This document shows, in pieces, positions 7,729 to 13,463 of a stretch of 13,463 nt of DNA. Under the pieces are notes generated by a model. The model was not told the origin of the DNA and made no database searches. It saw nothing but the letters and a program-made list of their open reading frames with translations. This stretch comes from Caldisericaceae bacterium (GTDB lineage: Bacteria > Calditrichota > Calditrichia > Calditrichales > Calditrichaceae), in assembly GCA_021160885.1 (NCBI GenBank), contig JAGHBR010000179.1, positions 1-13,463 on the forward strand, read 5' to 3'. The position numbers and the translations under genes are program-made. Every line of letters starts with the position of its first letter. Position 1 is the first letter of the stretch.

Positions 7729-9525
7729 CTATTTAATCAACACAAACTTTTTACTGTCAATCGTTTGCCCTTCTTGCCTGAGCAAACAAAAATAGGCTCC
7801 ACTGCTCCACCTTTCGGCGTTTAAACGTAAACGATGAACACCTTTTCCCTTCAAACCAGCGTTTATTTCCTTTATTAAACGGCCGTTTACATCTGTAAAA
7901 ATTATTTGAACGTTTCCCCTTTCCGGCAATTGGTATTCCAACTTAAATTGAGGATTTGCAGGATTTGGAAAAATGCGTAAGCCAAAATGACGCGGATTTC
8001 TATTTTTAAATGATCTGTCTTTCAGGCCTGTTAAGGAATATTCAATCTCAATGGCGCTGCAAACCGTTTCTCCGCTAAGCGCTTCAAAGTAAACATCCAA
8101 TTGCTCATCCTTCACTTCCACATCATCTACCATTATTTGCAAAGCATTGTTGGCGCCAACCCTGTCGAAAATATCCAGGTTTTCGATTTCTTTTTGGCCT
8201 TCAACAAAGAGGTTAAACCGACGCTGTCCGCTGGCATTGAATTCGCTTTCGGCAAAATAAAATTTTAATTTGTATTGCCCATTCGGTACTCTGATTCTGT
8301 AAAAATCCGCTCCCCGCAACTCAGATTGGAACAGAACATCCTGATCTGTGTTGCCAAAATCTGTTGTTAATCCATGTTGAACAAAGCTACCACCTTCATG
8401 GCCATAAGGCTGGTCGGTTGTAAACGTTTGGTCAGCTAAATAGGCCTCAACGCTCTCTTTACTTCCTAAATTGATAAGGGCCGGAATCACAATGCCATTT
8501 AACACCGGCTCCGATTGAATCTTGATTTTATTGGCCGAAGACGAAAGGTCCGTAATATTGGTGCAAATGATATTGTAAGACTGATTTTCATCTCTTGTGG
8601 AAACATCTAACACCACCGTCCGCAAATCATCTTTTAGAATGGCCCTATTAACCGTCAGTCCGGGTAAAATGTAATTCGCCTTGTTTTCAGCTTGCTGGCG
8701 ATTTACTTTTTCTGAAAAAGTTACAACGATCTGGTCATCCAAAAACCAGGCCCGGGCTACATAAGGCGGCGTAACATCCTGATCCGGAACCATACCACCT
8801 TGATAGCCTACAGGCGTAGTTTTTGTTAAGCAAAGTATTAAATAACCATCTTTTAAAACTGCATTTTCCTTAATGAACTGGCTGTTGTTTCCGTCCCAAG
8901 TGTGTGTGGCTTTTTGCCAGCGAGATTGGTCATAAGTATTAAACTGGTCTTCCCACAAAAGGGTAAAATCTTTGTTTTGTCCCGGTGTGTACTGGTAAAC
9001 TTTAACCCAGTCGTAAAATGCGTAAACGGGCAATTTATCCGGATTTAAAGGTCCTACCCAATCTTCAGATGCTGGTGGCCAGATGTTCATCATTAATTTT
9101 TGCGACCGGTAAAGGCTGTTGATATGGTTACCGGTTTGCCGATAAACTTCGACACTGTCTACAGACCAGGCCACGTAATTTGGGGTCCATTCAATGGCGT
9201 AAATGTGAAAATCGCTGTGCGGATTGAACGGCACCGTGTAAGAGAATACGTGATTGGTTTGATCGGGTGTAATGGTATTAAACTGTACCTGGGCACCGTA
9301 GCGACCTAAGATTTCAATGTCAATCTCATTCCAATCGTTAAGGCTTGAAATTTCGTGATAAGTAAAAAAAGAACTCAACATTCCGCTTAATTGAGCCGAT
9401 TTCATGCGTACTTCAAATCGCCCGTAAGTAAAAGCTTCTTTAGTGCGATATTCCGCTCCCCGATAGGGTTTTTGTCCGAGAAGACTTAATGGTAATATCA
9501 TTAATAAAAATATTCTAAGGATCAT
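7729..9525 (-). CDS. Secreted circularly permuted GH16 beta-1,3-1,4-glucanase (lichenase type)
   Basis: This 598-aa secreted glycoside hydrolase begins with a signal peptide (1 to about 17, ending LSLLG). The GH16 domain spans about 19-245 and is probably an endo-beta-1,3-1,4-glucanase. The catalytic motif is EIDIE: E67 nucleophile, D69 assisting, E71 acid/base. Supporting blocks are YGRFEVRMK (34-42), SSFFTY (51-56), EWTPNYVAWSVD (112-123), MNIWPPASEDWVG (146-158) and FYDWVKVYQYTPGQ (170-183). The strand that is N-terminal in Bacillus lichenases comes last here (DFTLLWEDQFNTYDQSRWQK, 186-205, to DGYLILCLTK, 226-235), as in the permuted Fibrobacter succinogenes enzyme. An SbsA-like Ig domain follows (about 252-345, VVTFSEKV), then a malectin-like carbohydrate-binding domain (about 347-497, with YRIRVPNGQYKLKFYFAE), then a T9SS sorting module (about 512-598, FPNPANP to SGAYFCLL to FVLIK). 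ATG 9525 has AAAGG 5 nt upstream. It is first in the cluster, and the SGLT-type gene starts 18 bp after its stop. Confidence 0.94.
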   Translation of the reverse strand: MILRIFLLMILPLSLLGQKPYRGAEYRTKEAFTYGRFEVRMKSAQLSGMLSSFFTYHEISSLNDWNEIDIEILGRYGAQVQFNTITPDQTNHVFSYTVPFNPHSDFHIYAIEWTPNYVAWSVDSVEVYRQTGNHINSLYRSQKLMMNIWPPASEDWVGPLNPDKLPVYAFYDWVKVYQYTPGQNKDFTLLWEDQFNTYDQSRWQKATHTWDGNNSQFIKENAVLKDGYLILCLTKTTPVGYQGGMVPDQDVTPPYVARAWFLDDQIVVTFSEKVNRQQAENKANYILPGLTVNRAILKDDLRTVVLDVSTRDENQSYNIICTNITDLSSSANKIKIQSEPVLNGIVIPALINLGSKESVEAYLADQTFTTDQPYGHEGGSFVQHGLTTDFGNTDQDVLFQSELRGADFYRIRVPNGQYKLKFYFAESEFNASGQRRFNLFVEGQKEIENLDIFDRVGANNALQIMVDDVEVKDEQLDVYFEALSGETVCSAIEIEYSLTGLKDRSFKNRNPRHFGLRIFPNPANPQFKLEYQLPERGNVQIIFTDVNGRLIKEINAGLKGKGVHRLRLNAERWSSGAYFCLLRQEGQTIDSKKFVLIK

Positions 9526-9531
9526 CCTAAC
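9526..9531 (-). promoter_or_regulatory. Shine-Dalgarno region of the glucanase
   Basis: The minus strand reads GGAAAGG, then TTAGG directly before ATG 9525. AAAGG with a 5-nt spacer is the likely ribosome binding site and, with the signal peptide right after the start, fixes this initiation codon. Confidence 0.5.
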
Positions 9532-9569
9532 CTTTCCTGTTTTTATTCAAATCAAAAATAGATTCAATT

Positions 9570-9599
9570 TTTATGCCATTGATTGTCGATTTTGGACAA
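9570..9599 (-). promoter_or_regulatory. Candidate promoter of the glucan cluster
   Basis: On the minus strand TTGTCC (plus 9594-9599) and CATAAA (plus 9570-9575) are 18 nt apart, each matching the sigma70 -35 or -10 consensus at four of six positions. The position, 45-74 bp before the glucanase ATG, is suitable. The match is modest, and FCB bacteria often use other consensus sequences. Confidence 0.3.
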
Positions 9600-9600
9600 T
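9582..9600. promoter_or_regulatory. Candidate operator ATTGTC-N7-GACAAT upstream of the glucanase
   Basis: ATTGTC (9582-9587) and GACAAT (9595-9600) form a perfect 6-bp dyad with a 7-nt spacer, covering the -35-like box of the candidate promoter. The location fits a repressor or activator site controlling glucan utilisation. No regulator gene is present in the window. Confidence 0.4.
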
Positions 9601-9658
9601 AAGATAGCTTTGGGTGATTAGAGACTAAAAGCTTCACATAAAACAAAAAATCTTATTG

Positions 9659-9679
9659 AAATAATAACTGATATTATTT
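9659..9679 (-). terminator. A+T-rich hairpin after trpA, possible weak terminator
   Basis: AAATAATA (9659-9666), loop ACTGA and TATTATTT (9672-9679) form a perfect 8-bp stem of A-T pairs only. Reading from trpA on the minus strand, a run of six T follows about 10 nt later. The hairpin lies about 90 bp after the trpA stop and before the glucanase promoter region. The lack of G-C pairs makes intrinsic termination doubtful; it could instead be a regulatory dyad. Confidence 0.25.
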
Positions 9680-9733
9680 TTGTAATAATGTGTAATCCAC
9701 ATTTGATTATTGCAAGTAAAAGTTCAGGAATTG

Positions 9734-9753
9734 AATGGAAATGGAAATGGAAA
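9734..9753. repeat. Short tandem repeat (AATGGA)x3
   Basis: Three perfect copies of AATGGA plus AA lie 18 bp after the trpA stop in non-coding sequence. It is a small microsatellite with no evident role; copy number may vary between strains. Confidence 0.6.
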
Positions 9754-9770
9754 CCGGATATTGCACGCCT

Positions 9771-10559
9771 CTAATAACCCCGAAGTTCCTGGACAAAACG
9801 TTTGATGTTTTGAACAATTTTTGACTCATCGCTATTTTCTAAAAATTTGATAAAGGCGCTACCAACAATGACGCCGGCTGCGTATTGACTGTAAAATTCA
9901 ACGTCCTGTCGGGATTTAATGCCAAAGCCAATCAGGAACGGATTTTGCAGTTTTGTCTTTAATTCTTTTAAGAATTGTTCAGTTCCTGGTAACGGTCGGT
10001 TATCCTTGCCGGTCACACCTGTGTAAGCGGTGCAATAGACAAAGGCCCGACTTATTGCATCGATTTTTTTGATGCGTGCCTTTGGCGTGTTAGGGGCGAT
10101 CAGGTAGATGAGGTCTAAATCAAGTGAATTCAGAAGCGGCTGGTAGGGCTCACTCTCCTCTACTGGCCAATCAGGTAAAATCAGACCGTCTATTTTCACT
10201 CTGGCGCATTCTTCAAAAAAATGCTCAAAACCGAACTGAAAAACCGGATTCAAATAGCCCATTAAAATGACAGGAATATCTGATTGCTTTCGCACACGTT
10301 CAACCAGCTGAAAAATACGCCGCAGATTCACACCTTGCTGTAAAGCCCGATCGGCTGCCTTTTGAATGGTGGGCCCATCGGCAATGGGATCAGAAAAAGG
10401 CATGCCTAACTCGATAAAATCCACCTTAGCGCTGTCACAAGCCAGGATGATTTTTTCCGTTAGTTCTAAATCTGGAAATCCAGCCGTCAGGTAAAGCGAC
10501 AGCATTTTTTTGTTGTTTTTAATATTTTCTTGAATCGTTTCGCGTAATCGTTTACTCAC
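9771..10559 (-). CDS. trpA: Tryptophan synthase alpha subunit
   Basis: TrpA cleaves indole-3-glycerol phosphate to indole and glyceraldehyde 3-phosphate and passes indole to TrpB through the alpha-beta-beta-alpha tunnel in the cytoplasm. The chosen frame gives 262 aa, close to the usual length of about 265. It has LSLYLTAGFPD, the catalytic Glu and Asp in FIELGMPFSDPIADGPTIQ, LPDWPVEES, TGVTG, and the phosphate-binding GFGIK and GVIVGSAF. I start it at GTG 10559, with AAAGGTGA centred about 7 nt upstream. The frame stays open to a TTG at 10670, but the added residues (including DSRLHGND) are translated from a mobile-repeat-like element and are not TrpA sequence; ATG at 10574 is a possible alternative with a weaker ribosome binding site. 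It is the last gene of the trp cluster, 172 bp after trpB. Confidence 0.95.
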   Translation of the reverse strand: MSKRLRETIQENIKNNKKMLSLYLTAGFPDLELTEKIILACDSAKVDFIELGMPFSDPIADGPTIQKAADRALQQGVNLRRIFQLVERVRKQSDIPVILMGYLNPVFQFGFEHFFEECARVKIDGLILPDWPVEESEPYQPLLNSLDLDLIYLIAPNTPKARIKKIDAISRAFVYCTAYTGVTGKDNRPLPGTEQFLKELKTKLQNPFLIGFGIKSRQDVEFYSQYAAGVIVGSAFIKFLENSDESKIVQNIKRFVQELRGY

Positions 10560-10563
10560 CTTT

Positions 10564-10571
10564 TCACCTTT
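10564..10571 (-). promoter_or_regulatory. Ribosome binding site deciding the trpA GTG start
   Basis: The minus strand reads AAAGGTGA, with the AGG core 7 nt before GTG 10557-10559. This favours GTG over ATG 10574, whose own upstream CGGAAA is a poor match, and over TTG 10670 inside the repeat. Confidence 0.6.
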
Positions 10572-10574
10572 CAT

Positions 10575-10683
10575 TTTCCGAAACTTTTGAAAAAAATTAT
10601 TAAGAATGTCATTCCCGTGCAAGCGGGAATCCCTAAGTTGATAGGTTTGAAGAATCCCCGATTTTTTCAAAAGGTTTCTTTCC
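10575..10683. mobile_element. MITE-like 99-bp element with TIRs and 5-bp direct repeats
   Basis: The element proper is 10580-10678. Its ends form an imperfect inverted repeat: GAAACTTTTGAAAAAA (10580-10595) against TTTTTTCAAAAGGTTTC (10662-10678), complementary except for one extra base. TTTCC occurs directly outside both ends (10575-10579 and 10679-10683), as expected for a 5-bp target duplication. The interior holds a strong hairpin. It encodes no transposase, so mobilisation in trans would be needed. It lies between trpB and trpA, with its edge about 16 bp before the trpA start. Removing it with one direct repeat leaves a trpB-trpA gap of 68 bp, like the 66-bp trpF-trpB gap. The structure is seen directly; mobility is inferred. 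Confidence 0.6.
10611..10630. repeat. dRS3-like hairpin ATTCCC-N8-GGGAAT
   Basis: ATTCCCG (10611-10617) and CGGGAAT (10624-10630) pair as a 7-bp stem around TGCAAG. The pattern ATTCCC-N8-GGGAAT is the one described for Neisseria dRS3 repeats, and GTCATTCCCG...CGGGAATC hairpins recur in many genomes. Read in frame it yields the DSRLHGND peptide. Here it sits inside the larger element with inverted-repeat ends. Confidence 0.7.
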
Positions 10684-10731
10684 GTTTATTAATCTCTTAG
10701 ATTCACTCGGTTGTAACACCAATTAACAGCC

Positions 10732-11940
10732 TTACAAGTGTTTTAAATATGTTTCCATGTCTTTATCGCCGCGTCCGCTTAAATTCACAATTACGATTTC
10801 ATCGGAACTGGTTTTTGGCAATAGATTTTCCAGAAAGGCCAGGGCATGTGCGCTTTCCAGAGCGGGTAAAATGCCTTCCAGACGACTGAGTAAAAAGGCA
10901 GCGTCCAATGCCTGCTGATCGGTTACAGAGACATAGCGAACACGACCGCTCTCTTTTAAATAGCTATGCTCCACGCCAACACCGGGGTAATCCAGTCCGG
11001 CAGAGATGGAGTGTGGTAATTGAACCTGCCCGTCCTCATTTTGCAGTAAATAGGTTAACATACCATGAAAAATGCCTGGTCTTCCGGCCGTTAAACTGGC
11101 GGCATGCTTTCCGCTTTGCAGCCCAAGCCCGGCCGCTTCTACGCCAATCATTTTTACCTCTTCGAAAGGCAGAAAAGCGTGGAAAAGCCCAATGGCATTG
11201 CTTCCGCCACCAACGCAAGCCAGCAGGTAATCCGGCAAACGCTGTTCTTTTTCTTTTACTTGTTGCAGCGCTTCGCGCCCTATTACACTCTGAAAATCGC
11301 GCACGATCATGGGAAAAGGATGCGGCCCTACCACGGAACCGATGATGTAGTGCGTGGTTTGTACGTTGGTCAGCCAGTCGCGCAAGGCTTCATTTGTGGC
11401 GTCTTTCAAAGTTTGAGTGCCGGAATAAACCGGCCGAACTTCGGCGCCTAACATCTTCATGCGCTGGACATTTGGTCTTTGCCGCTCCACATCTTCGGCG
11501 CCCATGTAAATGCAGCACTCCAGGCCTGCTTTAGCCGCTACTGTGGCCGTAGCCACACCATGCTGGCCGGCGCCTGTTTCGGCGATGATGCGCTTTTTGC
11601 CCATGCGCCCGGCCAAAAGAATTTGCCCGATCGTATTGTTGATTTTGTGAGCGCCGGTGTGAGCTAAATCTTCCCGCTTCAAGTAAATTTTAGCCTTACC
11701 ATAATGTTTGGTAAGGTTTTGGGCCAGATACAAGGGCGTCGGACGACCAGCGTAATCGGATAACTCCTGTTCCAATTCACTTAAAAACTTTGCATCCTGG
11801 CGAGCCTGCAGATAGGCTTCTAACAGCTCATCCAGGGCTGGCTTCAGGATTTCCGGTACAAACTGACCTCCAAAGCGACCAAAATAGCCGCGTTCATCAG
11901 GCAAATTGGTTAATTTTAGAGACGATGTTATTTTTGACAT
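10732..11940 (-). CDS. trpB: Tryptophan synthase beta subunit
   Basis: TrpB is the PLP enzyme that condenses indole with serine to give tryptophan. At 402 aa it has the usual length of the standard (TrpB1) type. Visible landmarks are RPTPLY (66-71), the PLP lysine K99 in HTGAHKIN, the catalytic E121 in AETGAGQHG, the phosphate-binding GGGSN (244-248), E361 in ILPALESAHA and S388 in NLSGRGDKD. ATG 11940 has AAGGAG 6 nt upstream. It lies 66 bp after trpF and is followed, after a spacer interrupted by a repeat element, by trpA. Nothing suggests loss of function. Confidence 0.98.
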   Translation of the reverse strand: MSKITSSLKLTNLPDERGYFGRFGGQFVPEILKPALDELLEAYLQARQDAKFLSELEQELSDYAGRPTPLYLAQNLTKHYGKAKIYLKREDLAHTGAHKINNTIGQILLAGRMGKKRIIAETGAGQHGVATATVAAKAGLECCIYMGAEDVERQRPNVQRMKMLGAEVRPVYSGTQTLKDATNEALRDWLTNVQTTHYIIGSVVGPHPFPMIVRDFQSVIGREALQQVKEKEQRLPDYLLACVGGGSNAIGLFHAFLPFEEVKMIGVEAAGLGLQSGKHAASLTAGRPGIFHGMLTYLLQNEDGQVQLPHSISAGLDYPGVGVEHSYLKESGRVRYVSVTDQQALDAAFLLSRLEGILPALESAHALAFLENLLPKTSSDEIVIVNLSGRGDKDMETYLKHL

Positions 11941-12006
11941 GGTGTTCTCCTTAATCGAAATATTTTTCCCCTTAGTAAAAACTTCAGCCGTCTTCCCTCA
12001 TTGCAG

Positions 12007-12666
12007 TCATTTATTCAGCAAATAATGTTGCAGACTGTTCATTTTTAAAATATTGAAAGTTAATACCGCTTTTTGCAAGGCGCGCATCTTTTCAACATCT
12101 TTATGGCCAGGAGCCTTTTCAGCGCCGCTGGCTACATCAATAATGGCAGGATTTACGGTATTCAACGCCTCCAGAATGTTTTGCGGTGTAATACCCCCGG
12201 CCAGAACGAGTCGTTCGCGCGGAACGCTTGCCGGTATTTTACTCCAATTTAACCTCTTGCCGGTGCCGCCATAAACGTTGGGAGCAAAAGCATCCAACAA
12301 CACATAGTGTTCGTTGCCAGGCCGGTAATCCAGAGTATCTCCATTTTTTAAGCGATAGGCAGCGATTACCGGTACCGGTAGTAATCCAAAATCATCAAAA
12401 TCAAGCGGCTGGTAAATTTGTAAAAATTTTACGCCGGTCGTTTCTACAATTTTCAAACAATCTTTGAGTGTTGGTTTTACCAAAATGCCTACCGTATTGA
12501 CCATGGCTGGCAAATCTCGAATAATTGCTTTCGCTTTTTCGGGAACTACATAACGCGGACTTTTTTCAACAAAATTAAAGCCCAAAAAAGCGATGCCGAG
12601 TTCAGCCGCGGCCAGTGCATCCTCATGAGTGGTGATGCCGCAAATTTTAAGATGAGTAAACATCAC
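12007..12666 (-). CDS. trpF: Phosphoribosylanthranilate isomerase
   Basis: TrpF converts N-(5-phosphoribosyl)anthranilate to the carboxyphenylamino-deoxyribulose phosphate used by TrpC. The 219-aa TIM-barrel protein has the catalytic Cys C9 in LKICGIT, GFNFVEKSPRYV (29-40), the general-acid Asp D125 in LLDAF, GGTGKRLNW (133-141), LAGGITPQN (155-163) and DVASGAEKAPGHKD (177-190). About 18 residues after ALQKAV extend beyond the usual end. LQIYQ replaces the common QLHG. The start is GTG 12666 or, just as likely, the adjacent ATG 12663; GGGAGG lies upstream, inside trpC. The gene overlaps the end of trpC by 17-20 nt, which implies translational coupling. Confidence 0.96.
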   Translation of the reverse strand: MMFTHLKICGITTHEDALAAAELGIAFLGFNFVEKSPRYVVPEKAKAIIRDLPAMVNTVGILVKPTLKDCLKIVETTGVKFLQIYQPLDFDDFGLLPVPVIAAYRLKNGDTLDYRPGNEHYVLLDAFAPNVYGGTGKRLNWSKIPASVPRERLVLAGGITPQNILEALNTVNPAIIDVASGAEKAPGHKDVEKMRALQKAVLTFNILKMNSLQHYLLNK

Positions 12667-13459
12667 TGGTGGCCTCCCTTAGCTTTTTCAGAAATAATTG
12701 AGGATTTTGTTGACGCATCAAGGTTTCGCCAATTAACACGCCTCTAAAACCATGCGCTTTTAGTAAAAGACAATCCTCAGCAGTTTTAACCCCGCTTTCG
12801 CTGATGACTGGTACATTTCCTGGTAAATGGGAAATCATTTCAATGGAATGATTCAAATCAATCTGAAAATTTTCCAGGTTTCGGTTATTGATTCCCAAGA
12901 TTACCGGAAACTCTTCAAGGTTTTGCGGTAATTTTTTTATATCATCAACATTGTACAATTCAACCAACACTTCAAGCGCAAGGTCGCGGGCCAGGTTTAA
13001 GAAATAATTTAACTGTTGAGTGTTTAAAATTTTAACAATTAACAAAATTAAATCAGCTTTTAGCAGTGTGCTCTGCCAGATCTGGTACTCATGGATGATA
13101 AAGTCCTTGCGTAACACAGGCAGCGAAACCGCATCACGCACCAAAGTCAAATCTTGCGTGCTACCTTTAAAAAAGACCTGATCAGTTAGAACCGAAATAG
13201 CCGAAGCGCCTCCAGCCTGATAGGCCAAAGCCTGTGCCTGTGCATTGAGCTGTTCTTTAATCATTCCTGCGGTGGGCGAGGCCTTTTTAACCTCACAGAT
13301 GAAATGAAATTGTGAACTATTGGCTATTTCCTCAACCAGCGACCGCTTAGTTGATTTAATGTTTTTTAATTTTTGCTTTAATTTTTTTAAAGGAATACTT
13401 GATTTCTGTTCTGCCACTTCTTTTTTCTTGGTTTCTACAATCTGCTCAAGAATGTTCAT
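12647..13459 (-). CDS. trpC: Indole-3-glycerol phosphate synthase
   Basis: TrpC closes the indole ring, making indole-3-glycerol phosphate from the TrpF product with release of CO2. The protein is 270 aa, a full-length TIM barrel. Active-site positions known from the Sulfolobus enzyme are present: E56 and K58 (CEVKKASP), K118 (LRKDF), E167 (VELYN), N191 (GINNRN), and E221 with S222 (ISESG). The phosphate-binding region GVLIGETLM (240-248) is also seen. ATG 13459 gives the usual N-terminus (MNILEQIVETKKKEV). Only 4 nt of upstream sequence are in the window, so its ribosome binding site and any trp leader or upstream trp genes cannot be seen. It overlaps trpF. Confidence 0.96.
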   Translation of the reverse strand: MNILEQIVETKKKEVAEQKSSIPLKKLKQKLKNIKSTKRSLVEEIANSSQFHFICEVKKASPTAGMIKEQLNAQAQALAYQAGGASAISVLTDQVFFKGSTQDLTLVRDAVSLPVLRKDFIIHEYQIWQSTLLKADLILLIVKILNTQQLNYFLNLARDLALEVLVELYNVDDIKKLPQNLEEFPVILGINNRNLENFQIDLNHSIEMISHLPGNVPVISESGVKTAEDCLLLKAHGFRGVLIGETLMRQQNPQLFLKKLREATSDVYSS

Positions 13460-13463
13460 AAAC

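Noticed and set aside
7729..9525. GH16 domain seemed N-terminally truncated, since the first lichenase strand is missing.
   Set aside because: The missing block is found after the catalytic half, at residues 186-235, and the signal peptide is intact, so this is a permutation and not a truncation.
9734..9753. (AATGGA)x3 as the start of a CRISPR or VNTR-type functional array.
   Set aside because: The unit is 6 bp with no spacers and only three copies; it is just a short microsatellite.
10908..11451. Plus-strand open frames of 115-145 codons opposite trpB.
   Set aside because: They lie wholly within the highly conserved trpB, lack ribosome binding sites and have no protein-like features; they are shadows.
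13460..13463. A trp leader or attenuator upstream of trpC.
   Set aside because: Only 4 nt remain before the window ends, so nothing can be said.

Overview
The window comes from the chromosome of a Gram-negative, free-living bacterium of the Fibrobacterota-Chlorobiota-Bacteroidota (FCB) type. Two large secreted proteins end in the roughly 85-residue C-terminal module of type IX secretion (T9SS) cargo, with a YPNPFN- or FPNPAN-like start and a GxYFxxL-like end. Most Shine-Dalgarno sequences are AAGGAG- or AAAGG-like. The combination of these tails with a complete-looking trp cluster and Na+-coupled sugar uptake fits a Calditrichota-like (Caldithrix-like) heterotroph. That taxonomic call is inference; no rRNA or marker gene is present.

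Layout. (1) 1-1440: an AT-rich upstream region with an 18-bp dyad, then a plus-strand gene for an unrecognised exported protein of 443 aa. It has Gly/Ala-rich hydrophobic repeats of about 60 residues and a C-terminal Phe. (2) 1464-9525, minus strand, read right to left: a secreted GH16 beta-glucanase with Ig-like, malectin-like and T9SS tail modules; an SGLT-type Na+/sugar symporter (18-bp gap); a second, distinct SSS-family symporter; and a secreted CotH-kinase/FN3/CBM9/T9SS-tail protein. This reads as a compact glucan-utilisation cluster: cut beta-glucan at the cell surface, take up the released sugars with Na+, plus a secreted kinase-fold protein of unknown target. No SusC/SusD pair is present in the window. 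(3) 9526-9770: an intergenic region with a dyad, promoter-like boxes and an A+T hairpin that probably separates the two transcription units. (4) 9771-13459, minus strand: trpC-trpF-trpB-trpA, encoding the last four activities from the anthranilate phosphoribosyl product to tryptophan. trpC starts 4 nt from the window edge, so trpE/G/D, if linked, lie outside.

Main points of interest. The GH16 domain is a natural circular permutant: the segment that is N-terminal in Bacillus lichenases lies after the catalytic half, as in Fibrobacter succinogenes 1,3-1,4-beta-glucanase. The symporter keeps the hexose-binding residues known from human SGLT1. The trpB-trpA spacer holds a 99-bp MITE-like element with terminal inverted repeats, an internal ATTCCC-N8-GGGAAT hairpin and flanking 5-bp direct repeats. 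This element creates a false in-frame N-terminal extension of trpA. The secreted CotH kinase with a carbohydrate-binding module, and two similar N7-spaced dyads in front of the glucanase and the second symporter, are the other leads.
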